In this document: positions 33,901 to 48,900 of the stretch, piece after piece
How positions within the stretch are numbered: the first letter of the stretch is position 1
How the letters are laid out: every line of letters begins with the position of its first letter
Assembly (NCBI RefSeq): GCF_018446385.1
Contig: NC_055987.1
Location: 12,299,705 to 12,363,704, forward strand
Origin: Zingiber officinale
Taxonomy: Eukaryota > Streptophyta > Magnoliopsida > Zingiberales > Zingiberaceae
DNA: 64,000 bases
Direction: 5' to 3'
Notes under the pieces: generated by a model
The model's input: the letters and a program-made list of their open reading frames with translations, nothing else
What the model was told of the DNA's origin: nothing
The model's database searches: none
Made by a program: the position numbers and the translations under genes

Positions 33901-36900
33901 AGATTAAAAAAACGAGATAAATACATTCACATGTACTTGATGGCAGTATAATAGCCATTGCCTAAACCCTCCATGCAAAAGTAAACCTATACATACTTAC
34001 ACTTTGTAACTATTTACTAACATTCTCAACCTGGAACATAGATTTAAACTTTGCCCGATTTGTTACACAAATAAAATTGAAGCACTAATAAGTCAGGCGA
34101 CGAAGATGACAAAGACCCAATATTGACACAGCAATTGAGAAATGTTAACAATGCAGTCACTGTCTAGAGTCGCTGACAATTTTTGAAAAAAAAGACTTTG
34201 ATTGAGTTGATCTGATATTTAAAAGAATTTCTGATCTTAACTGGTTGTCAACCCGAAGATGGAGTCAATCTTATCTTTAAAAGAGTCAATGTAATATTCT
34301 GCCTTAACTTTCTCAAACTGTAGATAATGTTAAATATTAAAGTTTGTGAAGTTGTAGTGGCAAATTGTGATGTTTAGGCACATGACTCTGATGTCAATTC
34401 TCTATGCCACTGCTAGTGCTTTAGTTGATATATCTCCTCTTTCCCTGTCATCTCTTTTTAGTTTTGTAACTTTTGTTTCCTCTCCATGATTGACAAAAAT
34501 AATTGGATGGATGTGGGGAGAGGATCTTGCTGTTTCGGCAAGCACAGTTTTTTTGGTGCTTCTTTTACCTTTCCCTATTTTTTTGGCGATTTATCTCCTC
34601 CCTGTGCTATCAGATTGAATGAAAGGATGAGAAATATTAAGAAAATCTTCCTCTTTGGATTGGTTCTACATAATCTCAATCGAGACATGTCCTTAAGGTA
34701 GGTTCCATCAAAACCGTGTGTTGACACAGACACGAGTGGCTCATTGACATTTACCTTGTTGACAAAATATCGTGATTGGTTGGCAATTAGAATGATAGAT
34801 GTTTTTGACTATGTTAGCCAGTACTAATCTGCATTGAAACCATTCTTTGATAATAATTGAAAACCATTCTTTGATGATAATTGAAAATATCTTAATAAGT
34901 CATTGATAGGTTCAATTATTACTGCTAAGTTATAGTTTGTTTATTTGGATATATTAGTCGAGGATGTCGAGTGGTAGAGAGAGAGAGCAAACAAAAAGCT
35001 ACATAACATAATTAATTATGATTTGGAAGATTAGATGTTATTTTTCTATATAACATTAAATTGAGTTCATATTCTATGGAATAAAATTCACATAGCCAAT
35101 CCTAAATAACCAGTTCGAGGTTTTGTTATTTGTAGATGAACTAGGCAAACCTCTTTGGTTGGCTTGTTTAAAGTACTATTTATATAAAAGCAGATTATAA
35201 GGAAAGTGCTGGAGCTATGTATGTCTTTGGCATGGAATGACTACTTAATTGGCCTAAACACCAGCTCTAGTATTCAACTGGCCTAACTTGTTCAATTAGA
35301 TGGTGAAGGAATAACATATAACATGTTTGATTCAAAGATTAGAAAATGAGGTCAAGCTTTGTAGGTTTTCCATTTTGATCAGTTTCACTGGTCTTGATAG
35401 GTGAAAAATCAGATTTGATTACATCTAGCATGCTAAATAATGTTAATTTTATTTTGCCTTCTTTATGTTGTTTGTGAGGATCCTTTTCTTGTTAGATCCT
35501 CTGATGATGGAACATGTCGTATATGGGATGCCAGGCAATCAAATGCAAATCCACGCATTTACATCCCAAAGCCTTTAGACACTTTAGCTGGTTTGTTTTA
35601 TTTGCTTTTCATGAAAATTTATTCCATATTTCTTGTTAATTTAAAAACTAAGTCAGAGTGATGAGTTAAATGCCAGGAAAGGTCACTGATCCCTCTCCTA
35701 GTGCTGGTCAACAAACACATCAGATCCTTTGTTGTGCATTCAATGCTAATGGGACTGTATTTGTTACTGGTAGCTCTGACACATATGCCCGGGTATCTTA
35801 TCTTTGGTTCATATTTTAGGGTTTTCTTAATTTTCTTGCAATAAATGCTTCTAAATTGTAATGCAACAAGTTCTTACATGCATGTTGTTTTGAAGGTATG
35901 GAATGCTTATAAGAGCAATTTGGATGACCCTGAGCAATCAAACCAGGAGATGGATCTTTTGTGTGGTCACGAGAATGATGTCAATTATGTACAATTTAGG
36001 TGAGCTGGTTAAAGCTCCTTTTTTTCCCTTTTGGTCAGAATTCAATTTTATTGTTTGCCGTTTTGATTATGACTTTTCTTTTATCAAGTGGTTGTGCTGT
36101 GGGGTCTAGATCTTCCCTTGGTGATACTCTGAAAGAAGATAATCTACCTAAATTTAAAAATTCCTGGTTAGTTTATGTTGTTTTTTTGGTATTATCAATT
36201 GTATTTTTATCCTTTTGGAATATTACATAGTGGATTCTGAGCCTTGGCATCAAACAAAGCTGTTTTTTTAGTTGATTCAGAGTATACATATTAATCGGGA
36301 TTTCATCTTAAATAATTTTTAGGTTCACTCAAGACAACCTTGTTACCTGCTCACGTGATGGCAGTGCAATTATTTGGATTCCAAGATCCCGACGATCTCA
36401 TGTGAGGAAATCTTTCATAGCCATTTTTAATCCTTGAACTTTTTCTTTATGCTTTTACGAACTTGTTTGGTTCATTCAAGGAAAATGATCCTCAATGATG
36501 TTTTGAGCCATGCAAAACTACTTTCCTCGATGCCTTCTTGTCTATTTCATTGAAACTCTATTTTGAATCTTTGTTTCTACTCATACTAAGTTTTCCACTT
36601 GAAGTATAAGGTTCATCAAAGTTTTGTATTATCTGTTTCTTACATTATTTGCACTTGTATAATCATTATATTGTTAGTTAGGTAAAACTTGGTTTCAATT
36701 GTAATAACATTTGGGTAGATGGATGCTAATTATAACCAAAATTCTTCTAATGTGATTTTGTCAAATTTTAGTAAATGAATTTAGAACAAATGTGATTGAT
36801 AAAAACCTTTGTATGAAACAAGTCATGTAAGCAATGCAAAAGAAACATTGTGAGTTTGCATTCTAATCTTACTATTGTATATTGAAGTTTTTTTTTCATG

Positions 36901-39900
36901 ATTAGGTCAAAGATGAAATTTATACTTACATTTTATGTTATGGAGATAGAATTAAAGTATTTTAATTTTATATATCCTTCTCGAATTTACTAATTTTTCT
37001 TTCTAGTTTGGTAGAAATAATAGGACCCATAATTGAGTTGAAATAGTTATCTCCCTGAATTATGAATAAAACAAATTTTCCTGTAGAATTAACATCAAAT
37101 CAACCTTTCATTAGTATGATGAACAAAATTTTGCAAATTTCTTTGAGGGCATCAAAATAGTGCTCAAGGGAAAACTGCAATTTAGAAGTCTGGAAATTTC
37201 ACTCCAGTAATTTGGTCATTAAGTTTAATTCTTAGCAAGTTGGTCTAAGTTGAAAAAAGTCAACAAATTTAGATTTCACTGCTGATTGTGAATTTTATCT
37301 TTGTCCTAGTTTTAAATGGACTCTTAACGTTGTGTACAGAAGATCTTCCAGAAATTATTTCTTCTAACCACAAACCCTAAACCCTAAATACCTGCAGGCT
37401 GTAAGAACAAGGGAAGATGATGATTTACTTAATGGTTATGAATTTATGGTTTTGTCATTGTTAACCTACATTGGTACACATGTTAGTTTCCATTGGTCTG
37501 GTAAAAGACTAATACCACTTCTACCAATATGGGATATTGTATCATTGTGTATTTTTATTTTTTGGACTATACTGTTGTTACTGCTTGGAATACTGCACTG
37601 GTTGTATTGTTAACCTGACAGATGTTAGTACTTATTCATGATTAAAGTTAAGGATTGCACCTTCTTACAAGTTTGTTCCTTTGCTGCAAATCTTTTATTT
37701 GATTTCTTATTGTTGTTTCATTTCATTTTTCTAAAGTGTTTGCTCTGTACTTTGGTAGGGAAAAGTTGGGCGCTGGACTCGTGCTTATCATCTTAGAGTC
37801 CCTATGCCACCTATGCCTCCCCAACCTCGTGGTGGTCCTCGTCTAAGATGTCAGCCAACTCCTCGTGGTGTTAATATGATTGTTTGGAGCTTGGATAATA
37901 GATATGTGCTTGCTGCTATCATGGGTGTGCATCTTTATTCTTATTTCTTAAGTGATTAAATATTTTTGTGATAACCTTTTGGATATAAATAGTCGATGAA
38001 TGCTAGTAGGTTTTGCATGGGCTATCACTTATCAGACAATTATTGACCTCATGTGCCCCATTAGTCATAGGTTAGCATCGTATTCCATTATGATGTTTTT
38101 ATTATGGCATTTTTTATTCTTGCATGCATTGGACATTCCATCGTTTGCAATTTGTACTTTTGATACTTACATTATTCATCCCTCTTCCATGTCTGTATTG
38201 CATCTCAGACACCTACATTCATACTAATGTCAGCTACTAATCAAATCCATGTAACATAGGCTTGCATGCTATGCATAGCAGATGAGTGTTGGTATTTTTT
38301 GGTATGATAACTCTTGTCATTTAAATATAGTAATGTGACTATAGTCTGTTAGGAAGAAACTGTGAGCCAAGACAGATTCTGGTGCAAATTAATAGTTTTG
38401 AGATTAGTACCACATTTTGTGTTAGTTATTAGGTATTATGTAAGACAGTAAGAGTTTTATTGATATACATATAATATAGTGTAATGATTGTTTTCATCTG
38501 AAAAAAGGATATTTTGTTTGTTTGAAATTGAGCAGTGGCTTTCTTGTTATATCTTTCAACTCAAAATAGGATATTTTCCCTAAGAGTAATTCAGAGTATT
38601 CGAATTTCTGAAAAAAAAAGGTCATGTTTGCTATCTGTCAAGGATCCTAAGCATTGGACACTGGACGATGACAGCAGAAAGAATTCCTAATATGATCTGC
38701 TTTCCAGATTCCCCCCCAAAAAGTTAGGATCTCAAAAACAAAAGAAAGATAGTATACAAAATATACATACAGATTAAAAAAAAAAGTTATATTCTCAAAA
38801 ACAAAAGAAAGATAGTATACAAAATGATGATAGATCTAATGTCTTTATTCTCCATTATCTCTATCTTAATTTCCAAACTCTTCTCTGTCTCAAGTTGATT
38901 TGATGTCATAGAAAAAAGCTTAATATTTAGGGGCAAATATAGGATTTAGAGCTGACTGGGACCACGTTTAGTCCCATCTGGATATTTGGTTATTGAATAT
39001 CATATCAGTGTCCAATATATGGTGTGCTAGTTTGTTTAACAGTATAATTTTTTTCCCTCCCAACTAATACAAAAAATCACAAACGCAAACAATTGTTTTC
39101 ACTTGATAAAATTTCTCCATAAATATATGGATCTTGTAAATATCCAATTCAGTAAATAGAGTATAAGAACATTTGGGAAGGGGGTTTGATGCTATTTATT
39201 ATAGGATATCCATGTAAAGATTAGAAACTGCATCCTCAATTTTACCATTTTTTTAATACTTGCCTTGATGTTGCCTTAACAACTTATTGTCCATGTGTCT
39301 ACAGTCAGTGAACTAAAAGTATCACATGGAAGAGATTTAAGAAGTTCAAACATTTTTCTGGTTTTTGCAATTAATTGCTTTATATTCAAATGGATGTTAA
39401 GGGCACCCTGCACAGATTTTATAGTTATATATGCCTAATTGCACTGAAAATCAAAGGAAATTCAAGCAACCAAAAGAGGAGTAGATGACCTTAGCCAACC
39501 TGATATACAACTTGCATTTTTTGTTGTTATATTGAAATATGTATTGCTGATTTTTCAGTAACCTTTTAGGCCCTTGTTTCATGCTGAAAATGTATTTTAA
39601 TCCCACAGACCATCTTAACTTGGATCCTAATTCACACTATGCCTTCTTGTTCTTGCAATTAGTAATCACATATATTCTTCTTGTTCTGTTTTTCTTTCTG
39701 AAAACGAATTGTTTCAATTTTCAGATTGTAGAATATGTGTCTGGAATGCTTCAGATGGTAGCTTACTCCATTCATTGATTGGCCATGAGGAATCTGTATG
39801 TATGAAGTATAGTATTTTCTCCATTTAATCAATCTTTAATCCATTTTAAATATGATATATGATTATGAATTTTATTGTTTACTCTGTAATCATGTCTTTC

Positions 39901-42900
39901 TCCTAATTTTCTAAGTGATTGTCCATTTCTTTTATCGTAGTTTCTCATGATAGCATATCATGTTAGCATCATTTCTTTTCTTTATTTATATGATTTACAT
40001 ACACATTGGATGTATCATAATAAAGTCATATTTGTTCCAACTATCCAGTTCAACCTAACATGATGAATTGCTTTTGAGTGACCACCTAACACAACTTTGT
40101 ATGTTGGGAGCTGGAAGTGCTCAGTGCCTCTCGTCTTATAGGGTGACCTAGCGTCACACCCCAAATTGATCCTTTCCATTGGCAAGAAATGGATTCAATT
40201 GGTTGTGTAACAACTCCATCTGCATCCACCTTGCTGATCATTACAAGAGCAGCAAAAGCAGTAAATAATGCTTGCTACATATAAAACTTCTCTAATACAC
40301 AACAAGGATAAAGGAGCCATTGTAATAAAATTGACCATGTAATTGCTTTTTAAGTACATAATAACAGAAAGAGGAGATAACTAACATAGCTGTAAAAATT
40401 AAATGCATAACAGTATAAACAAATGAAAGTTTCATAAATCGGAAAAGTCTGAACAGTTAAGCAGAAAACACATCTCGGAGCACTTAGTGACTCATCCTAT
40501 CACTCGTCTCGAGTATGGTTGGAACATCAACAACAGAGTGTCAGTGGAAGAGCTGTGTAAGAATGCAACAAAAGGATAAGCAACAAGGTAGAGCAGTAAG
40601 TAAACATAACACAATGAATTCATTTATTCACATTTGTTATAAAAATTGTGCGCAGTTGCCTATGATTTTTCCCTTTCACTTTGACACCACGTAGAGTAGT
40701 ACATTGCACTCAATATGATTCGACTGTTGTAGCACTGGTAGATAATGCGCATTCACCAGTGATTGATTGATGTGCTATCTGCATAATGCTTGAGTATTTG
40801 CGAATGAACTCTGTTTCACAATTTTCTCATCTGAAATTATGATTTTTAGCACTCATCAACTAACTCTAATCTTATTCACTAAAATATATATATATATATA
40901 GTAGCTTGTTACCCTAGGCGGTAGCGGTGGGCGACACTCAAAACCAACGAAACACTGGTTTTTTTTTTTTTGTTTATTTTTTTAAACTCTCGGTTATGCC
41001 AATAACTTTTGTTGGCATGCAGATGAGAGAGGGAAAAGTTGTTGCATGCAGATGAGAGATGGAAATAAAAAATTGAGATTTGGCCGTGTCAGATTGCCCA
41101 CGTCAGATGTCATCCACAGTCACTCTCGTAAAGGTGCAGGTGATTTAAGAAGTCAATGACTTTTGATTCAACTCTAAGCAATCTAGGAATAAGAAGGTCT
41201 GATAAGGAGTTCCTTCCCTTGAATCTTGATTGTGGTTTTTGGCCATCTTGAGCTTAATAAGTTTCCATCCTAGAGTCTAATAAAACGATATGAATAGAAT
41301 GAATCTCATCCTCTAGCATCCTTGAATAAAGAAAGATTTAACAAATTTCTGAATACAGAGGTGGGAGAATCAACCCTTAATGCAAAGGTTGAGAGCACCC
41401 TGTTAGACTCGTATTGAAGGTATCACACTCACAAAAGGACCATGAGCGCCTGCTCTCCAGAGATTTCCAGTCACTAAAAGACTCAAAAGACCATAAAATA
41501 AGTCTTTCAACAGCCCTTCCATTTCCTTAAATGTTTCTTGTGACATTACCCCTAGTGTTAAAACTTAAAACATCCACATGCTACATCATGATACCTTTCA
41601 GTTACTTCTCATTTCATCAACATGACCACAAGATCAATATGAACCATACAAATTTCTTATTGAATACCTTTTCAGCAAACTCCATGATATACTCTGGTTC
41701 ATTTAGACTTGTTTTCTATTGTGGTTCTTTTGTGATTTGTTTAGTAAATAGCAAAATATATTAATTGTCAAATATTATTATTATTATTATTTCTTTTGAT
41801 AATTTTTGTATGCTCCATGTGAATGAATTTATTTTTTACACTTATTATGTTTGAGAAGCATTTCATGTCTAACGTATGTAACCATCACTTTTAATTTTGC
41901 ATAGAAAATTCCTTTTGACATTATGATGATCTTTTCTTGTTAAGATCTCAGTATTTAGCTCTTAATTCTTTTTGACTTTTGATTACAGACATTTGTTTTG
42001 GATGTGCACCCTTTTGATCCACGGATAGCTATGAGTGCTGGCTATGATGGAAAACTGATCATCTGGGATGTAGGTGTTTGATGTTGTTGGTGTTTTATAT
42101 GTATATATACACATGTATATATTCACAATTTAGTGTAATTTCTTCTATTATCCCAACTTACACTTTTACCAATTCATGCTACTAGATATGGGAGGGCATG
42201 CCTGTGCGGATATATGAAACTGGCCGTTTCAAGTTGGTTGATGGGAAATTCTCACCGTAAGTTATATAGGTTTGAGTTGATTAATGCTAGTTGGATCTCT
42301 ACGCTTTTGATTTTAGGGCTTCGAGTTGATTTTATTTACTGATACAGTTCCCTTTAATAAATGGTTTGAGCTGATCAGTGCTAGTTAACTTTATGATCTT
42401 TACAGTTTTGATTTTGCTGTACTGTGGCAGTTCCCTTTTAATACCTTATTTAATATGTTAGTCCCTTAGCAATTTCACCCAATATTGTTGTATCTTTAAG
42501 AAGTACTTGTTAGTTAATTGCAATGTTTAAATATCCTAAACTCCTAACACCTAAAGCCCAAACCCCTAATATCCTTTGGTTCATGTCGGCAGGTTGAAAC
42601 TTGCCATTCCTCCAGTTTATTGAAACCAAAATGGCATGGTCAAATGTACTTGTCTTAGCCATGCCACCTGAAATCAAACTTGTCATATATATTCACAATA
42701 TATGGGTACGTTTTGAGTGATATTGGGTGAGTAAAAGAGAAATGGATGGATGAACAATTAGACCTACCTCAACAACCCTGCTCCACTTGCTTACCTCAAG
42801 CCCTATGCACCAGCAACTCATTAACCCAACCCATGTTCATTGTCCATCAGCCTTACCTGTATTTTCAATCAGCAATGATTGAGGGAGGCGCAGCCCCAAT

Positions 42901-45900
42901 GGTAGGCAGTGTCATCTCCTTCCTTTGCTTCTTCCTCTGTTTCTCTTTAATTTTTGTCTTCTTTTTTTCTTTCTTCTTCCTCTTTCAGCATTGCTTGTAC
43001 GAGTGCACGATTGATTTGTGACAACTCTTATCATGTGTATTATGGGCCAGCAGTATGCTTCCAATTTGTGATCAAAATGAATATTGAAAACCATTGTTTA
43101 TAGAGTCAAATGACATGTGTATTACTTTGAAATATCCAAATTGTTGTAGCATCTACAAAATGTACTAATGTTTTTCTTCGTCATTGCTTCACACATCATT
43201 AAAAACTTGATTTGTTATTTTTATCATAATGGTGTTTTTTAGTCGTTGTTGAAGTCTTATAATGATTGTTTTTTTAAATCTATTATGGACAGTTGATTGA
43301 TAGGACCAACTTTTTTAGATTCTTTGTTGGGGTGTCTTCCAAATAGTACACGATGGTATACCACCCAATACAGATAGGTATAGGCCATTCGGGTCTTGGT
43401 TCCAACTGCCAACTATGAAAAACTATTGAATTTATCTTCTTCCATTTCAGCTTGTTATGACAAAAGACTGGTTATAAAGAAAGTCATGTCCTGAAAACGA
43501 ACTTAGATAATTGATATAATATGGGGATCCAAAGTTATCTCTAGGAGAAGTGCAATACATAAGGGATGTAATGCTTCCATCTTGAACTTATTAAGAAAGC
43601 AGGAACAACAAGCTAAAGTCCAGCTCTGAGGTTTGACTCTAGGCAAGGTGCTACTATGGGCTTCATCTTCTTTTCCAGGACAAAGCTAAATATGCTTTAG
43701 TTGGTATGCTGGTGCATATGATATGTTTGGTATTAGTCCGTTTATGTTCCTTTTTGTTGTATTTGTTGAAATTTATCATTTTCTATGATTAAAATTTGGA
43801 CTGTTGCCTTTGTATCTCATTAACTTCTATTTCTTTGGAATTCAGCTGCGTTTGTTTTTGCTCTTATGCATGAATTTCTCTTTTATTATTTCAAGAATAT
43901 GGTCTTTTGATTTGTTGATTTTTTTTCCTTGATGCTTAAATTGTAATTTTTTCATTTCTGTGCTAAACTAGAGATGGAATTTCAGTTATTCTCTCAGATG
44001 AAGTTGGTCAAATATTTATCATTGCAACTGGTCAGGGCGATTCACAAAAGGATGCCAAATATGACCAGGTGTGAATTATTTGTTGGCTCATGGTTAGTGG
44101 AAGTCAAAATTTTCACTCATATATATCTTACCTTGACAGTTCTTTCTTGGAGACTATCGACCCCTTATGCAAGATACAAGTGGAAATGTGTTGGATCAGG
44201 TATGTCTTTTCCTCATTTCCATCTACTTTGCCAAAGCACATAGTTGATATATTTCACATTCATTGAGTTGCCTGAAATGTGCAAATTTTTATGCCTCCAT
44301 ATAGGTTGTATTGGTAGATTTTTTGAGACCGTGACAGGCAATACCAAGCTCACATCTTTCATGGATCTGCGGAGCCATTCTTTTCCACCCTTCCTACCAC
44401 AACTTTAAGGGCCACCTTAGGTGTATGCAGATTTGTGAGACCAGGTGTGAATTATTTGTTGGCTCATGGTTAGTGGAAGTCAAAATTTTCACTCATATAT
44501 ATCTTACCTTAACAGTTCTTTCTTGGAGACTATCGACCCCTTATGCAAGATACAAGTGGAAATGTGTTGGATCAGGTATGTCTTTTCCTCATTTCCATCT
44601 ACTTTGCCAAAGCACATAGTTGATATATTTCACATTCATTGAGTTGCCTGAAATGTGCAAATTTTTATGCCTCCATTTAGGTTTGTATTGGTAGATTTTT
44701 TGAGACCATGACAGGCAATACCAAGCTCACATCTTTCATGGATCTGCGGAGCAAATTCTTTTCCACCATTCCTACCACAACTTTAAGGGCCACCTTAGGT
44801 GTATGCAGATTTGTGAGGAACTATTGACCTTGGCCCTATGAACCCAAAAGTATCTACTTTAAATATGCTAATTACTTAAAATATTCTCTTTGGATATAGC
44901 CTCCACAAGTTTTGTAGACTAGAGACTTGATATTCATTACTCAAAACTTTTTTTGTATCTAGTAATGGATATAGTGGAATCCAGCCTCCATAACTACTTA
45001 CTCAAAATAATGCTAGGATATTGTGCCTAGTTCACAATTTCATGAGATAGGAAGTATAAAAAAAAGGCAACCCGGTGTGAAGCTCCCATGTGGGCCCAGA
45101 GCAGGGTCGAACCACATGCATTGTAGCTCACAAAGACAAATTTAAATTTTACTTCTTAAATACCTTTTTCTTAGTTGATTTATTTTAGATGGTCATTGGA
45201 TTAAAATTTTACTGCATTATATTGTATAGATACTTGACATGCTTCAACATTTATAAATCATATCGAGATCAATTCAAATGGGTTTTACTCTTTCGATGAG
45301 ATTTTCTATTTTAATGACCTATATTAATTAGATAGTTGAATGAAAAATATTTATTTAACTCATTCCCCATGTTACTTGATCTCAAGTATACGTCTTTGTC
45401 ACAGGTGTAGATGTAAGTCTTTGACATGACTATTCTTTTTTTTTTTACACGTGAACTCAAGTGCCCATTTGGAGTGTTAGTGTTTTGAGCGCTAATATCA
45501 GACATGGGATGAAGGGTACAGATGAAGAATCCAAGTATTAGAGTTCATTTGTATTTCAGTATTTGTTGATATGAATTTATATAACTTTTATTCTATAGTC
45601 TTCCGTAACAAGATTATAACAATTGAATAGGAATTAAATTTTTTAAGAAACCAACTAAAATTACTTCAATTCATGTTGATGTGTGTTAAAGAGAGCCAAA
45701 GTCCACGGTACCAATATGATACTTATCAACTTGGACATGTCATATAGGAAGGTATGCTAATTAATATTAGGTTTTGTTAATTGAGAATAATATGTTTTGA
45801 TTGTGTTGTCTGACATGACATGAGATTTCAAATTGTGCTCCAAAAAGAGAACTTTTTTTTCGTTGGATGTCTCTTCTAATTAGCAAGGAAACAATCATGT

Positions 45901-48900
45901 TTTTACAAAGAAAAACACTATATTGTTGATTTAATTATCCTCTCACTGCAAAAAATGGGAAAAGGATGTGTGCCACACTCAAAGTCGACCCTTCCCCTTT
46001 GTTGGATTAAGTTCACTCAATGGCGCAACAATCCCATCAACATTCGTTGTGTTGGTCATTGGAATAAGTAGCAACAACACTAATATAATATATACCAACT
46101 ATTCAATTTCTCCATTTTATCCACTAATCTGGAACACAACAAGAGAAATGATAAAAGACAATTTTATTTGAACCTTTATAATAAGCATAATGGTCATTTT
46201 CTAAGTACGTACTGAATAGTAAGTTAAAGGTCCATCAAGTTCTAAATGCAGAATATAATGTAGATAAACTAAACAGAAGCTCCTTAAGTTGGAAAGTCTG
46301 AAAGCACCAACAACAAATATAAGTACCCAGCAACTTATCCTAGCACATGCTTTGGGAGGATTGAAAGGCAAAAAATAATGGGAATGTCAGATTGAAAGAG
46401 CTAAGTAAAGATGCAGAAATAAGGATAAATAACAAGATATGAACAATAACAGCCATTGCTTTATCTTTATGGTAACATCATTTATTCACAATTCAATTTT
46501 GGGTTGAGTGTGAGACCTCCACTCCAACATAGAGTGGTATGGTATTCTGTTTTTGATCAAATACATACACTTTCATAGCATTAGCAGTCCAAAATTGTAT
46601 GTTCATCTCATCATCTGCAACCAATCGGCTATTAATAACAATGCAAAATATACTAATATTACAGAAAGATTAATGAAATAATGACTCACAAGGACTTCAA
46701 CCACTATTCATGAACAAACTTAAGAAACAAATAGATTTTGATTCAACTCGAGCAAATTAGGGATTAAAAAGGTCAAAAAGGTTTACCTCCTGTATGGCTG
46801 TATTGTGATTTTTGACCATGGTGATATAACCAAATTTCACCCTAGCCTTCATTGATCTCATTTAACAGAAGGTTTATTTTTGATATGAGTTGAGAACATT
46901 CTGGTAGATACATAACTTTGTTTCACTACCAAGTTTCCTGCCTGCTCCTGTACATTATAGTATTTTTTTTGAATGTTTACGTTTTTTTTTAAAAAAAATT
47001 AATGCAGGAGACCCAACTTCCACCACACAGAAGGAATATTCAGGATCTTCTCTGTGATTCGGGTATACATTTGTGCAGACGGATGTCGAATGAGCTGTCA
47101 CCACTTATTTGAAATATTTGACTCTTTATATGATGAATTCACAATTAGTGTTTTTTTCTGTCAGGTATGATTCCATATCCTGAACCTTACCAGAGCATGT
47201 ATCAAAGACGCCGTTTAGGTATTCTTGGTATTGAGTGGCGCCCTGGTTCACTGAAACTTGCAGTTGGTCCAACCTACAATGCTAGTATTGGTGATTTTCA
47301 AGCACTACCAATTGTGGATCTAGAGCAGTGGGTTGAGCCTTTACCGGAGATTGTGGAAGCTATAGATTGGGAAATTGAAAATGACGTGCAGAGTGATGAT
47401 GCTGATTCTGAATATAATTTAACTGATGAATATTCCAGCCAAGCCGGTCAAGAAAGTTTGAGCAGCAGTTCATGTGGGGAAGCAGAAAGCAGTGCCGGAA
47501 ATAGTGAAGGCGATAATGATGGAAAGGTAGGCGTTAAGAGATCTAAAAGGAAAAAGCACTCATACGAAGTAAGATTCACTTTGTTACTTATTCATTCTTC
47601 TATTTTGCTCCTTATTTTAAATATTTCATTTCTTTATTTTTGTCAGACTGAGCTCACAACTTCATCTGGTAGGCGAGTAAAAAGAAGAAACTTTGATGAA
47701 TGTAATGGTGCTTCTATGTCAAGGTCTCACAGAACTAGGAGGTCCATGAATGGGCGTTTGAAAAGATTGAAAGCCTCTAAATCAGAGCCTTCAAGGCCAC
47801 AGAGAATTGCTAAGAAAAATGCTCTTACTTTCTTCTCTAAATTAACAAGTGTTTCTACAGATGAAGATCATGAACCAGACAGTAATTTCTCTGAAAGTGA
47901 ATCAATGTTCCCAGATTCAAAGACCCAAAGTTTCGAGTCTGAAAGATCACTGAAATTTAATCTGCTTAGCGGGGTGAAGGAGAGCATCAAAGATGAGTAT
48001 GAAGCCGCTGCAATACCTTCTGAAGTCATCAATAAACAGGATAGTCCAGTAAGCAAGAGGAGGTTGGTCCTTAAGCTGCCATGCCATGTTGTCTCTGGAA
48101 CTGTGATATCTGAGTGGCCCAAACAGGATAATTTGTCTATATCCTTACCCACAAGTAATTCTGTTGTCAATAGCCATCGTATACCTGAAAGTGAGATAGC
48201 TGAAACAGTCAGCTCGCAGAATGAGATTCCCTCCCACCGTCATTTCTTGGTGGATCACCAGACCAGTATGATTAAATGGGGAGAAGTTAAGCAGCGCTCT
48301 TCAAAACGCCCAAGAGTTGGTGACATGGTAACATGGGCTGCTGCAAATACAAGTGTAGATGACCCTAACACAGCTGGAGACGACACTATTGGAATTATAT
48401 CTGGGGACGAGTGTCGGACCTCAATTTCTTGGAAACAAACTAATGAGAAAAGCAATGACAGATATGCAGCAGGAAACAAAGGAGTGGATGCCACCCCACA
48501 TCTGCTTTCTCTTGAAAGTATGTCTTTGGTTCAGCAATCATCAATTTCTATTCAAGAGTCAGAACAGGTGGTGCTTCCACATAAGTGTGTTGACATTAGA
48601 AATGAATCTGTTGAAGCAGAGAACTTAAATCCTGTTAACCATGAATGCAAGGTTCTAAATGAATCATCTGAAGTATATGAACTGGTTCCAAATAAAACTG
48701 TCAATTATTTTGGCAGCAAGTGTAGTTTTGATGTCGACCCTCAGGTAGATGAAACTATGAAGACCACTCACCCAAATATGTGGTTCAAAACAAGAGGATC
48801 AGTACAAGAGTTTAATAGTTCATCCTTGAAGTTAAAATCTTCAGTACTGAACAGTTTGAGGAGTGCAGAGGATGATCTTGTCTCAGACAGTCCAACTCCA

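Larger units (their letters stand above)
30907..44199 (+). other. Exons 2-18: LisH-like and WD40 part of the gene
   Basis: This part codes residues 1-678. The helical EVYLLIMHFL...TYEQLQNELLEH segment is followed by short exons, mostly 60-170 bp, each carrying part of a WD repeat. About eight repeats can be counted, several ending in IW or VW (KIWS, RVWH, RIWD, RVWN, IIWI, CVWN, IIWD). Exon 18 encodes the family-conserved FFLGDYRPL stretch just after the last blade. Introns of 1.3-2.8 kb (31959-33267, 33767-35495, 37925-39724, 39796-41988) contain no second gene. Confidence 0.9.

Noticed and set aside
37370..37392. Telomere-like AAACCCTAAACCCTAAAT in an intron
   Set aside because: Only two repeat units. 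Such short matches are common in plant DNA and do not show an interstitial telomere.
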